Shown here: in pieces, positions 51,449-63,419 of the stretch | How positions within the stretch are numbered: position 1 is the stretch's first letter | Layout of the letters: each line of letters opens with the position of its first letter | Assembly (NCBI GenBank): GCA_020248985.1 | Contig: JADCGL010000008.1 | Coordinates: 1-64,000 of the forward strand | Origin: Telmatospirillum sp. | GTDB lineage: Bacteria > Pseudomonadota > Alphaproteobacteria > CACIAM-22H2 | Direction of reading: 5' to 3' | Length of the DNA stretch: 64,000 nt | Program-made: the position numbers and the translations under genes | Notes under the pieces: model-generated | What the model was told of the DNA's origin: nothing | Database searches by the model: none | What the model saw: the letters and a program-made list of their open reading frames with translations, nothing else

Positions 51449-52906
51449 ATGACCTACGACACGATCCTCGCAGGCGGCAGCCTCATCGACGGCACGGGTG
51501 TTGCGCCGCGCCGGGCCGACGTCGCCATTGCGGGCGACCGCATTGTCGCCATCGGCGATCTGGCGGCCGCCCACGCCGGATCGCGCATCGACTGCACGGG
51601 GCGCATCGTTTCGCCCGGCTTTGTCGATGCGCACACGCACGACGATGCCGCACTGCTCGACTATCCCGACATGCCGATGAAGACGAGCCAGGGTGTGACG
51701 AGCGTTGTCGCCGGCAATTGCGGCGTGTCGCTCGCACCGGTCGATCTGCAAGGGCCGCCGCCGCCGCCGCTCAATCTGCTGGGCGGGCAGAGCGCCTATC
51801 GCTTCAAGCGCTTTGCCGATTGGCGCCGCGCGTTCGACGATGCCCCTGCGGCCGTGAACGCGATCGGCCTTGTCGGCCATTCGGCCTTGCGCGTGCAAAC
51901 GATGGCGTCGCTCGACAGGCCCGCCGACGCGGGCGAGATCGCGGCGATGGCGCATCTGCTCGAAGGGGCGATGGAAGACGGCGCTCTGGGCCTATCGACG
52001 GGCTTGGCGTATGCGCCCGCGCGCATGGCGTCCACGCGCGAGATCGTCGAGATCGTGCGCGTGGCGGCGGCGGCGGGCGGCATCTACGCCACGCATTTGC
52101 GCGACGAGGGCCCGTTCCTCGAAGATTCGGTCGAGGAAGCGTTGACGATCGGGCGCGCGGCCGACCTGCCTGTCGTGCTCTCGCACCACAAAGCGGCGGG
52201 CCGTCCATATCACGGCAAAACCAAAACGACTTTGCCGCGCCTGGACGAAGCACGACGCGAACAGCGTTTGGCGCTCGACGTGTACCCTTACATCGCGTCC
52301 TCAACCGTGCTGACCTTGGCGCGGGTCGGGGATTCGGCGCGCACGCTGATCGCGTGGTCGAAGGCGATACCGCAGGCGCAGGGGCGGGCTCTTTCCGAAC
52401 TCGCCGCCGAACAAGGGCTCGGCATCGAAGCCATGTGCGACAAGCTGCAGCCAGCGGGTGCCATCTATTTTGCGATGGACGAAGACGACGTGCGCCGCGT
52501 CCTTGCATGGCCCGAGGCGATGATCGGCTCTGACGGTCTGCCGCACGATACGCATCCGCATCCGCGCCTGTGGGGCACGTTCCCGCGCGTGCTGGGCCAT
52601 TATGCGCGCGACCTCAAACTCTTTCCGCTTGAGGAAGCGGTTCGCAAGATGACGAGCCTGCCCGCCCGCCGTTTCGGCCTCAAGGATCGCGGCGTGCTGC
52701 GGGCAGGGGCCTTTGCCGACATCGCCGTATTCGATGCGGCGTCGGTGCTCGACCAAGCGAGCTTTGCCGAGCCCAAGCGCACCGCAAGCGGCATCGAGCG
52801 CGTGTTCGTGAACGGCACGTGCGTATGGCGCGAGGGCGCGCCGACGGGCGCACGCCCCGGCCGCGCTTTGGCGCTCGATCGCACAGCGCTCGACTACGCG
52901 GCCTAA
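51449..52906 (+). CDS. N-acyl-D-amino-acid deacylase (D-aminoacylase)
   Basis: 485-residue zinc amidohydrolase. Metal ligands: VDAHTHDD (His62, His64), AGNCGVS (Cys91), LSHHKAAG, and the catalytic-aspartate region IGSDGLPHDTHPHPRLWGTFPRVLG are all typical of D-aminoacylases. It releases D-amino acids from N-acyl forms. Divergent from the DgcN/DgcA-like pair over a 94-bp gap, so the three probably form one D-amino-acid module. Confidence 0.92.
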   Translation: MTYDTILAGGSLIDGTGVAPRRADVAIAGDRIVAIGDLAAAHAGSRIDCTGRIVSPGFVDAHTHDDAALLDYPDMPMKTSQGVTSVVAGNCGVSLAPVDLQGPPPPPLNLLGGQSAYRFKRFADWRRAFDDAPAAVNAIGLVGHSALRVQTMASLDRPADAGEIAAMAHLLEGAMEDGALGLSTGLAYAPARMASTREIVEIVRVAAAAGGIYATHLRDEGPFLEDSVEEALTIGRAADLPVVLSHHKAAGRPYHGKTKTTLPRLDEARREQRLALDVYPYIASSTVLTLARVGDSARTLIAWSKAIPQAQGRALSELAAEQGLGIEAMCDKLQPAGAIYFAMDEDDVRRVLAWPEAMIGSDGLPHDTHPHPRLWGTFPRVLGHYARDLKLFPLEEAVRKMTSLPARRFGLKDRGVLRAGAFADIAVFDAASVLDQASFAEPKRTASGIERVFVNGTCVWREGAPTGARPGRALALDRTALDYAA

Positions 52907-52911
52907 ACGCT

Positions 52912-53538
52912 TCAACCAAATACGTCGATAAGCATCCACAGCGCGAAGCCGACGAGCAGCAAGGCCGCCGCGCGGTTGATGAAGCGGAAGGCGCGTAGGC
53001 CCAAACGGTCGCGCAAGGCGGCGATGGTGCCCGACAGCACGATCCACCACGCAAAAGAGCCCAGCACCACGCCTGCGACCAGCGACATTCCGGCTTCGGC
53101 GGAATCGCCGGCATCCGCGAGCCCCAGTGCCAAAAACAGCCCCAGGAACGTGACGATCGTGGCGGGATTCGCGACCGTGAGCAGGAAGGTCGCCGCAAAC
53201 GTGCCGGCAAGCGTGCGCGCATCGACCGAAGCGGCGCGTGCGGCCGGTTCGGCATTCCAGCCTTTCCAGCCGAGCCACAGCAGAAACGCCGCCCCGCCGA
53301 GGCGGAACCAAAGATTGTCGGCGAGCAGATCGCCGAGCACGGCCGCAAAGCCGAACGCGGCGATCGCGGCATAGGCACCGTCGGCCAACGCCGTGCCGAG
53401 CCCGCCCGCGATCCCGGCGAGGAATCCGTGCGACAGCGTGCGCTTGATGCACAGCACGCCGATAGGCCCGACGGGAGCTGCGATCGACACGCCGAGGATC
53501 AGGCCTTTCAGCAGAAAATCGCCGTCGATCGCTGTCAC
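52912..53538 (-). CDS. LysE/RhtB-family amino-acid exporter
   Basis: 208 residues, about six membrane helices; start GLILGVSIAAPVGPIGVLCIKRTLSHGFLAGIAGGLGTALADGAYAA carries the LysE signature. GTG start overlaps the Lrp stop (GTGA), so it is the second gene of a Lrp-LysE operon and probably exports the amino acid that Lrp senses. Confidence 0.9.
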   Translation of the reverse strand: MTAIDGDFLLKGLILGVSIAAPVGPIGVLCIKRTLSHGFLAGIAGGLGTALADGAYAAIAAFGFAAVLGDLLADNLWFRLGGAAFLLWLGWKGWNAEPAARAASVDARTLAGTFAATFLLTVANPATIVTFLGLFLALGLADAGDSAEAGMSLVAGVVLGSFAWWIVLSGTIAALRDRLGLRAFRFINRAAALLLVGFALWMLIDVFG

Positions 53539-53987
53539 GGCCCGCACGGCACGACGTGCGTGTCCTTGGCCGAGGACAGCGCAATCACCGTCTCGGTACG
53601 CGAAACGCCCGCCACGCGCTTGATGCGCTCGACGATCACGCGTTCGAGGGCGGAATTTGTCGCGACCCGGATCTTCAGCAGATACGACCATGCTCCGGTC
53701 ACGTGGTGGCATTCGAGCACGTCGGGCAGTGCGGCCATCGCGGCCACGAAGCCTGCATCGTGTTTGGTGCCCTCGAGCGCCACCGACACAAACGCCAAAG
53801 TCGGCCGCCCGAGCTTTTCGGCATCTGCCGTGATCGACCAGCCAGTGATGATGGCGTTCGCCTCGAGCTTTTTGAGCCGCTCGTTGACGGCCGACACCGA
53901 CAAGCCGACGGCGCCGGCGATTCCGGCGTATGAATCGCGCGCGTTCCTCTGAAGATGCGCAACGATTTTGCGGTCAGTTTCATCCAT
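53535..53987 (-). CDS. Lrp/AsnC-family transcriptional regulator
   Basis: 150 residues: AsnC helix-turn-helix (MDETDRKIVAHLQRNARDSYAGIAGAVGLSVSAVNERLKKLEANAII, 1-47) and a ligand-binding RAM domain (about 70-145; HHVTGAWSYLLKIRVA). The longer frame to 54071 is A+T-rich control DNA, so the ATG at 53987 is used. Divergent from the GbsR-like gene. Confidence 0.9.
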   Translation of the reverse strand: MDETDRKIVAHLQRNARDSYAGIAGAVGLSVSAVNERLKKLEANAIITGWSITADAEKLGRPTLAFVSVALEGTKHDAGFVAAMAALPDVLECHHVTGAWSYLLKIRVATNSALERVIVERIKRVAGVSRTETVIALSSAKDTHVVPCGP

Positions 53988-54092
53988 TGCCGCAAAATAG
54001 ATGCGCCTTTGATAAAATTCTACAGTTTTGTTTTGGTTTGACAGGTGCGGTATTTCCGTGTTTTCAATCATTTCTGAAAATTCGGAAGCACC

Positions 54093-54665
54093 ATGAATCT
54101 ACCCCCCATCGTCCAGTCCTTCGTTCTGCATTTCGGCGAAATGGGTTCGCGCTGGGGTATTGCGCGCACCGTCGGCCAGATCTACGCGGTTCTGTTCGTC
54201 TCGGCCGAGCCGCTGTGCGCAGACGATCTCGTCGACCGACTCGGCATCTCGCGCTCGAACGTGTCGATCGGCCTCAAGGAACTGCAGTCGTGGAATCTCG
54301 TGCGGCTGCGCCATGTGCCGGGCGACCGTCGCGAGTTTTTCTCCACCCCCGATGATGTGTGGGCGATCCTGCGCACGCTTGTACAGGAGCGCAAAAAGCG
54401 CGAGGTCGATCCGACCCTGTCCGTCCTGCGCGATCTGCTGCTGCAGAGCCCGCAAAGCGATGCCGAGGCGCACGCCCAGGCGCGCATGCGCGACATGCTC
54501 GCCCCCATGGAATTGCTGACCAAATGGTACGACGACGTCGAGCGGCTCGAGACCGAGCGCTTGATCCAGCTCTTGGGTCTCGGGGCCACGATCGTCAAAG
54601 CGCTCGACGCCAAAGACCGCCTGTTTGCGTTGCCGGGCCGCAAAGCGGCGGCCAAGACCTCCTGA
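54093..54665 (+). CDS. GbsR/MarR-type transcriptional regulator
   Basis: 190 residues with a winged helix-turn-helix (IYAVLFVSAEPLCADDLVDRLGISRSNVSIGLKELQSWNLVRLRHVPGDRREFFS, about 30-85), the GbsR pattern, and a helical C-terminus. It precedes cydA by 14 nt on the same strand, so it is probably cotranscribed with and may regulate the oxidase. Confidence 0.88.
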   Translation: MNLPPIVQSFVLHFGEMGSRWGIARTVGQIYAVLFVSAEPLCADDLVDRLGISRSNVSIGLKELQSWNLVRLRHVPGDRREFFSTPDDVWAILRTLVQERKKREVDPTLSVLRDLLLQSPQSDAEAHAQARMRDMLAPMELLTKWYDDVERLETERLIQLLGLGATIVKALDAKDRLFALPGRKAAAKTS

Positions 54666-54679
54666 CCGGAGCCGACAAG

Positions 54680-56059
54680 ATGTTCCCGACCCCCTTCGAA
54701 GGTGCCGATCCCGTGCTGCTGGCGCGCATCCAGTTCGCGGCCAACATCTCGTTCCATATCCTGTTCCCGACGATCACGATCGCGCTGGGCTGGTTCCTGC
54801 TGTTTTTCAAATTGCGCTACAACGCCACGCGCCAGGAACGCTGGATGGACGCCTACCGCCTCTACGTGAAAGTGTTTGCACTCACCTTCGCGCTCGGTGT
54901 CGTGTCGGGCATCACGATGAGCTTCCAGTTCGGCACCAACTGGCCCGGCTTCATGAACGCGGTCGGCAATATTGCCGGGCCGCTGCTGGCCTACGAGGTG
55001 CTGACCGCCTTTTTCCTCGAGGCGAGTTTCCTCGGCATCATGCTGTTCGGCTTCCGGCGCGTGAAAGACTGGGTGCACACGCTCGCCACGTTCCTCGTCG
55101 CGTTCGGCACCACGATTTCGGCCTTCTGGATCCTCGTGCTGAATTCCTGGATGCACACGCCGGCCGGCTTCGAGATGCGCGACGGTGTTGCGCACGCGAC
55201 CGACTGGTTTGCGATCGTCTTCAACCCGTCGATGCCGTACCGGCTTGTGCATATGCTGCTGGCCTCGGGCCTCACCTGCGCGTTTCTGGTGGCGGGCCTG
55301 TCGGCCTATCGCTGGCTGCGCGGCGACCGCGGGGCGGACGTGGATGTCGGCTTGCGCACGGGCGTTGCGGTCGCTGCCGTGCTGATCCCGCTGCAGATCC
55401 TGGCGGGCGACATGCACGGGCTCAACACGCTGCAGCACCAGCCCGCCAAGGTTGCAGCCATGGAAGGCAACTGGACGACCGGCCCGAACGTGCCGCTTGT
55501 GCTGTTCGCGGTGCCGAACACGGCCGAAAAGCGCAACGATTTTGCGATCGAGATCCCGAACGGGGCGAGCCTTATACTCAAACATTCGCCGTCGGGCGTG
55601 GTCCCCGGGCTCGATGCGTTCGAGGGCAAACATCCGCCGGTCGCTCCCGTGTTCTACGCGTTTCGCGTGATGGTCGGCACGGGCATGTTGATGCTCGTGG
55701 TCGCGTGGTTCGCGGCCTGGCTCCTGTGGCGGCGCGGTGGTATTGGCGTTTGGACGGCACGCGGGCTTGCGGCCATGACCTTGTCCGGCTGGGTTGCCAC
55801 GCTGGCGGGCTGGTACGTGACCGAGATCGGCCGCCAGCCCTGGCTTGTCACCGGCGTGCTCGCCACGGCCGATGCGGCGTCCGACGTGCCGGTTGCCTTG
55901 ATCGGCAGCTCGCTTGCGATCTATCTGCTGCTCTATGCAGCGCTGATCGCGGCCTATGTGAGCGTGCTGTTCTATCTTGCGGGCAAGCCGGCTGCCGCGA
56001 TGCCCGAAGACGCGCCCAAAGGCAAACTCATCGCCGCCAGTGCGGCCGCGCGCATCTGA
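54680..56059 (+). CDS. cydA: Cytochrome bd-type quinol oxidase subunit I
   Basis: 459 residues with the family's heme ligands: ARIQFAANISFHILFP (His near 20), RLVHMLLASG (His near 190) and FRVMVGTGM (Met). Quinol loop GDMHGLNTLQHQPAKVAAMEG is short, as in the cyanide-insensitive (CioA) subgroup, and GWYVTEIGRQPW follows. High-affinity or cyanide-resistant respiration; suits a microaerobic phototroph. Confidence 0.93.
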   Translation: MFPTPFEGADPVLLARIQFAANISFHILFPTITIALGWFLLFFKLRYNATRQERWMDAYRLYVKVFALTFALGVVSGITMSFQFGTNWPGFMNAVGNIAGPLLAYEVLTAFFLEASFLGIMLFGFRRVKDWVHTLATFLVAFGTTISAFWILVLNSWMHTPAGFEMRDGVAHATDWFAIVFNPSMPYRLVHMLLASGLTCAFLVAGLSAYRWLRGDRGADVDVGLRTGVAVAAVLIPLQILAGDMHGLNTLQHQPAKVAAMEGNWTTGPNVPLVLFAVPNTAEKRNDFAIEIPNGASLILKHSPSGVVPGLDAFEGKHPPVAPVFYAFRVMVGTGMLMLVVAWFAAWLLWRRGGIGVWTARGLAAMTLSGWVATLAGWYVTEIGRQPWLVTGVLATADAASDVPVALIGSSLAIYLLLYAALIAAYVSVLFYLAGKPAAAMPEDAPKGKLIAASAAARI

Positions 56060-56096
56060 ACGGCCGCATCTGAGCCCGGAAAGAGGATAAATCGCC

Positions 56097-57110
56097 ATGG
56101 CGCTTTTCGGCTTCGAACCGGATGTGTGGTTGCCCGTCGCGTTCGCCATCCTCATGGGGGCGTCGATCCTCGCCTACGTGATTCTCGACGGCTACGATCT
56201 CGGCGTGGGCATCTTGATGGGCAACGCCACGCGCGAAGAGCGCGACGTGATGGTGGGCTCGATCGGCCCGTTCTGGGACGCCAACGAAACCTGGCTTGTC
56301 CTCGGCATCGGGCTGCTGCTCGTGGCGTTTCCGTCCGCCCACGGCGTGATCCTGACCGCCCTCTATCTGCCCGTGGCCTTGATGCTTGTGGGCCTCACCT
56401 TGCGCGGTGTGGCGTTCGAGTTCCGCGTCAAGGCGCAGTCGGGCTTGCGCGAAATCTGGGACCGCATATTCGTGGCGGGCTCGCTGCTCGCCGCCGGCAC
56501 GCAAGGCTACATGCTGGGTTTCTACATCATGGGCTTCGAGCCGAGCTTCGCCGCACACGCCTTTGCCGTGCTGACCGGCATTTGTTTGGCGGCCGGCTAC
56601 GCGTTTATTGGGGCGACGTGGCTCGTGCTCAAAACCGAGGGCGCCTTGCACGACCGTGCGGTCGGCATGGCGCGCACCTGCCTGTGGCTTGCGGCAATCG
56701 GCATGGTCGCGGTGTCGCTCGCCACGCCGATCGCTTCGCCGCGCATCTTTGCCAAATGGTTCTCGTTCCCCGAGATCATCCTGCTTGCCCCCATTCCGCT
56801 CGTCACGGCCGGATTGTTTCTTGCACTTTGGATTTTTCTGCGCCGCATGCCGCGTACCGACCGCAGCCTCGACATCGTGCCGTTTGTGGGGGCGGTCGGG
56901 CTGTTTGCGCTCGGCTTTTTCGGCTTTGCCTATTCCTTCTATCCGTATCTCGTCGTCGATCGCATCACCGTGTGGCAGGCGGCCGCCGCACCCGAAAGCC
57001 TGATGCTGATCTTCGTGGGTGCGTGCGTGGTGCTGCCGGTTATCGTCGCCTATTCGGCCTTCGCCTATTGGGTGTTCCGCGGCAAGGCGACCGCGCTTCG
57101 TTACGACTGA
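56097..57110 (+). CDS. cydB: Cytochrome bd-type quinol oxidase subunit II
   Basis: 337 residues, eight or nine membrane helices; DGYDLGVGILMG, GPFWDANETWLVLGIGLLLVAFPSAHG and GFYIMGF match CydB. It follows cydA after 37 nt. No cydX-like microprotein is evident after it; the next ORF (57166) has a different build. Confidence 0.93.
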   Translation: MALFGFEPDVWLPVAFAILMGASILAYVILDGYDLGVGILMGNATREERDVMVGSIGPFWDANETWLVLGIGLLLVAFPSAHGVILTALYLPVALMLVGLTLRGVAFEFRVKAQSGLREIWDRIFVAGSLLAAGTQGYMLGFYIMGFEPSFAAHAFAVLTGICLAAGYAFIGATWLVLKTEGALHDRAVGMARTCLWLAAIGMVAVSLATPIASPRIFAKWFSFPEIILLAPIPLVTAGLFLALWIFLRRMPRTDRSLDIVPFVGAVGLFALGFFGFAYSFYPYLVVDRITVWQAAAAPESLMLIFVGACVVLPVIVAYSAFAYWVFRGKATALRYD

Positions 57111-57165
57111 GGCGGTGCTGGCGGAACCTTGGCGGAACGCCCCCGCCGTCTGCTAGAACCGCACC

Positions 57166-57405
57166 ATGGAAATCGTCGAATTCGTGCTCGAATATCCATG
57201 GTCGCTGGTCGTGGGCGGCGTCGTGGCCGTCTATTTGTACGTCCAGGTGCGGCTCGCCGACGACGAGCCGCGTTCGGCGCCCGAAAAGCCCAAAAGCCTC
57301 GAAGGCTACGACGTCGAATGGTGCGTGGCCTGCTCGCTGTGGGTGCCCGCCAAAACGCCCTATTGCAGCATTCGCGGCTGCCCGCGCCCGCACCGCACGC
57401 TGTAG
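57166..57405 (+). CDS. Small membrane-anchored four-cysteine protein, unknown
   Basis: 79 residues. One N-terminal membrane helix (about 12-27, [16 protein letters not shown]), an acidic linker, then [29 protein letters not shown] with cysteines spaced CxxC-x9-CxxxxC, a likely small zinc or iron site on the cytoplasmic side. No family recognised. It lies between cydB and glyQ, 55 nt after cydB. Confidence 0.6.
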   Translation: MEIVEFVLEYPWSLVVGGVVAVYLYVQVRLADDEPRSAPEKPKSLEGYDVEWCVACSLWVPAKTPYCSIRGCPRPHRTL

Positions 57406-57419
57406 GGGGTTTTACCCCC
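57405..57419. other. GGGGG/CCCCC hairpin after the four-cysteine ORF
   Basis: A five-base G stem with TTTTA loop and C5, just past the stop codon. No T-run downstream; may be a weak terminator before glyQ. Confidence 0.35.
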
Positions 57420-57500
57420 CGTCCGAGGCCGATTCCGTCATTGCCGCAGGGGGGATGGCTGGCTATGTTGCGCCGCAATCGGCAGGAGTCGGCCCCAAAT

Positions 57501-58367
57501 ATGAAGCCTTTGAGTTTCCAGGACCTGATTTTGACCTTGCACGCCTACTGGTCGGCGCAGGGCTGCCTCATTTTGCAGCCCTACGACATGGAAATGGGGG
57601 CGGGCACCTTCCATCCGGCCACGACCTTGCGGGCCCTTGGCCCCAAGCCCTGGAAAGCCGCCTATGTGCAGCCCTCGCGCCGCCCGTCCGACGGGCGCTA
57701 CGGCGAAAACCCGAACCGGCTGCAGCATTACTACCAGTACCAGGTGATCCTGAAACCGTCGCCCGCGAACGCGCAGGAGCTCTATTTGGGCAGCCTCGCC
57801 AAGATCGGGCTCGACGCCAAGCGCCACGACATACGCTTCGTCGAGGACGATTGGGAAAGCCCGACCTTGGGCGCCTGGGGCCTCGGCTGGGAAGTGTGGT
57901 GCGACGGCATGGAAGTCACGCAATACACCTATTTCCAGCAGGTCGGCGGCATTGAGTGCAATCCCGTCGCGGTCGAATTCACCTACGGGCTCGAGCGCTT
58001 GGCGATGTACATCCAGGGCGTCGAGAACGTCTACGATCTCGCCTTCAACAACGAAGGCGTGAAATACGGCGAAGTGTTCCTGCGCGCCGAGCGCGAATAT
58101 TCGGCGCACAATTTCGAGCACGCGAACACGGACCAATTGTTCAAGCATTTCCAGGATGCCGAGGCCGAGTGCAAGGCGCTGCTCGATGCCAAGCTCGCCT
58201 TGCCGGCCTACGACCAGTGCATCAAGGCCTCGCACCGCTTCAATCTGCTCGATGCGCGCGGTGTGATCTCGGTGACCGAGCGGCAGGCCTATATCGGCCG
58301 CGTGCGCAACTTGGCCAAAGCCTGCTGCGAAGCGTGGCTCGCGGGCGAAGGTGCGGCCAATGGCTGA
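57501..58367 (+). CDS. glyQ: Glycyl-tRNA synthetase alpha subunit
   Basis: 288 residues, class II catalytic subunit of the bacterial alpha2-beta2 enzyme. Start [47 protein letters not shown]; class II motifs in [34 protein letters not shown] and [12 protein letters not shown]. An in-frame ATG 36 nt upstream is possible. It overlaps glyS by 8 nt. Confidence 0.97.
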   Translation: MKPLSFQDLILTLHAYWSAQGCLILQPYDMEMGAGTFHPATTLRALGPKPWKAAYVQPSRRPSDGRYGENPNRLQHYYQYQVILKPSPANAQELYLGSLAKIGLDAKRHDIRFVEDDWESPTLGAWGLGWEVWCDGMEVTQYTYFQQVGGIECNPVAVEFTYGLERLAMYIQGVENVYDLAFNNEGVKYGEVFLRAEREYSAHNFEHANTDQLFKHFQDAEAECKALLDAKLALPAYDQCIKASHRFNLLDARGVISVTERQAYIGRVRNLAKACCEAWLAGEGAANG

Positions 58368-60426
58368 GCTGCTGCTCGAAATCCTGTCCGAGGAAATCCC
58401 TGCGCGTATGCAAGGCCGTGCGGCCGAGGATTTGAAGCGCCTCGTGTGCGAAAGTCTCGGCAAAGCCGGGCTCGAATTTTCAAAGGCCGAAGCGTTTGTG
58501 ACGCCGCGCCGCCTCGCACTCGTCGTCGAAGGCCTGCCGCTGCGCACGCCCGATCTCAAAGAAGAGAAAAAGGGCCCGCGCGTCGGCTCGCCCGACCAGG
58601 CCATTGCGGGCTTTCTGAAGGGTGCGGGCGTTGCCTCGCTCGATGCCTGTGAAAAGCGCGTCGTCGGCAAAGCCGAATTCTGGTTCGCGGTCGTCGACAA
58701 AAAGGGTGCTGCGACGGCTGAGATTCTGCCCGGTGTCATCGTCGAAGCGATCAAAGCGCTGCCGTGGCCCAAATCGATGCGCTGGGGCGAAAAGCGCTTT
58801 GCCTGGGTGCGGCCGATGCACAGCATCGTGGCGCTGCTCGACGGCCAGACGCTTGGCGGCGAATTCGATCTCGGCGGCGACAAGATCGTGTTCGGTAATA
58901 CAACCGTCGGCCACCGCTTCCTGGCGCCGGCTGCTTTCGCAGTGTCGAGCTTCGCCGACTATGCCGAAAAACTGGAAAAGGCATTTGTGATCCTCGACGC
59001 GGCGGCCCGCCGCGCGAAGATATTGGCCGATGCGTCGGCGGCGGCGGTAAAACTCGGCGTCAAACTGCGCGACGATCCGGGCCTGCTCGACGAAGTCGCC
59101 GGTCTCGTCGAATGGCCGGTCGTGCTGGCCGGTGCTATCGACGAAAAATTCATGGATGTGCCCGCCGAAGTGCTGGTCACGTCCATGCGCGCGCACCAGA
59201 AATATTTCGCCACGCTGAACCCAGACGGCTCGCTTGGCCGCCATTTCATCGTCGTCGCGAACATGGTCGCTGAAGACGGCGGCGAACTGATTGTGGCTGG
59301 CAACGAGCGCGTTTTGCGCGCACGCCTGTCGGACGCCAAATTCTTCTGGGACCAGGACCGCAAGACGAAGCTCGATGCGCGCGTCCCCGCCCTCGCATCG
59401 CGCGTGTTCCATGCCAAGCTCGGCACGATGCTGCAGAAGGTGGAACGGCTCGAAACGCTTTCCGCTTTCATCGCGGGCAAAATCGGTGCGGACGTTGCGG
59501 CCGCAACGCGCGCCGCCCATCTTGCCAAAGCCGATCTGTCCTCGGGCATGGTCGGCGAGTTCCCCGAGCTGCAGGGCATCATGGGCCGCTATTATGCGCG
59601 CCACGACGGCGAGAGCGAGCTTGTGGCAAACGCCATCCGCGCGCACTACCAGCCGCTCGGCCCCGGCGATGCTTGCCCCGCCGAGCCCGTGTCGGTCGCC
59701 GTCGCTCTGGCCGAAAAGATCGATACGCTCGCAGGCTTCTGGGGCATCGACGAAAAGCCGACAGGCTCCAAAGACCCGTTTGCGCTGCGCCGTTCGGCGT
59801 TGGGCGTGATCCGCCTCGTGCTCGAAAACGGGTTGCGCTTGCCGCTGATCCCCGTGTTCGAAGCGGCCCTTGCCGCCAATCGCGGGGCGGCCTCGCTGGC
59901 GGGCGAACTCCTCGCCTTCTTCGCCGACCGTCTGAAAGTGTCGCTCAAAGAAAAGGGCGTTCGGCACGATCTGATCGATGCGGTGTTCGCCCTTGGCGGC
60001 GAGGACGATCTTGTGCGGCTGCTTGCGCGCGTCGAAGCACTCGGCGCGTTCTTGGCGAGCGACGACGGCGCCAATCTGTTGATCGCAGCGCGGCGAGCGT
60101 CGAACATTGCGGGCATCGAGGCCAAGAAGGACGGTGCATCTTATGACGCGCCCGTCGATGCGGGCCTGCTGGCGCAGGCGGAAGAAAAAGACCTCTTCGC
60201 GCGTTTGTCGGACGTGGAAGCTGCCGTGCGCAAAGCCGTCGAGGTTGAAGATTTTGCGGCCGCGATGCGCGCTTTGGCGTCGTTGCGCGGGCCGCTCGAC
60301 GCATTCTTCGACAAGGTCACCGTCAATGCCGACGATGCGGCATTGCGCGCGAACCGTCTCAAATTGCTGTCGCAGATCCGCCGCACCACGATGCTCGTGG
60401 CGGATTTTGCGCGTATCGAAGGCTAG
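58360..60426 (+). CDS. glyS: Glycyl-tRNA synthetase beta subunit
   Basis: 688 residues: [25 protein letters not shown] start; middle [27 protein letters not shown] (HD-like domain) and C-terminal anticodon-binding part ending [25 protein letters not shown]. tRNA recognition and editing partner of GlyQ. Start inside the glyQ end. Confidence 0.97.
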   Translation: MAELLLEILSEEIPARMQGRAAEDLKRLVCESLGKAGLEFSKAEAFVTPRRLALVVEGLPLRTPDLKEEKKGPRVGSPDQAIAGFLKGAGVASLDACEKRVVGKAEFWFAVVDKKGAATAEILPGVIVEAIKALPWPKSMRWGEKRFAWVRPMHSIVALLDGQTLGGEFDLGGDKIVFGNTTVGHRFLAPAAFAVSSFADYAEKLEKAFVILDAAARRAKILADASAAAVKLGVKLRDDPGLLDEVAGLVEWPVVLAGAIDEKFMDVPAEVLVTSMRAHQKYFATLNPDGSLGRHFIVVANMVAEDGGELIVAGNERVLRARLSDAKFFWDQDRKTKLDARVPALASRVFHAKLGTMLQKVERLETLSAFIAGKIGADVAAATRAAHLAKADLSSGMVGEFPELQGIMGRYYARHDGESELVANAIRAHYQPLGPGDACPAEPVSVAVALAEKIDTLAGFWGIDEKPTGSKDPFALRRSALGVIRLVLENGLRLPLIPVFEAALAANRGAASLAGELLAFFADRLKVSLKEKGVRHDLIDAVFALGGEDDLVRLLARVEALGAFLASDDGANLLIAARRASNIAGIEAKKDGASYDAPVDAGLLAQAEEKDLFARLSDVEAAVRKAVEVEDFAAAMRALASLRGPLDAFFDKVTVNADDAALRANRLKLLSQIRRTTMLVADFARIEG

Positions 60427-60437
60427 AGGAAAAAACC

Positions 60438-63416
<2,979 letters not shown>

Positions 63417-63419
63417 CGC

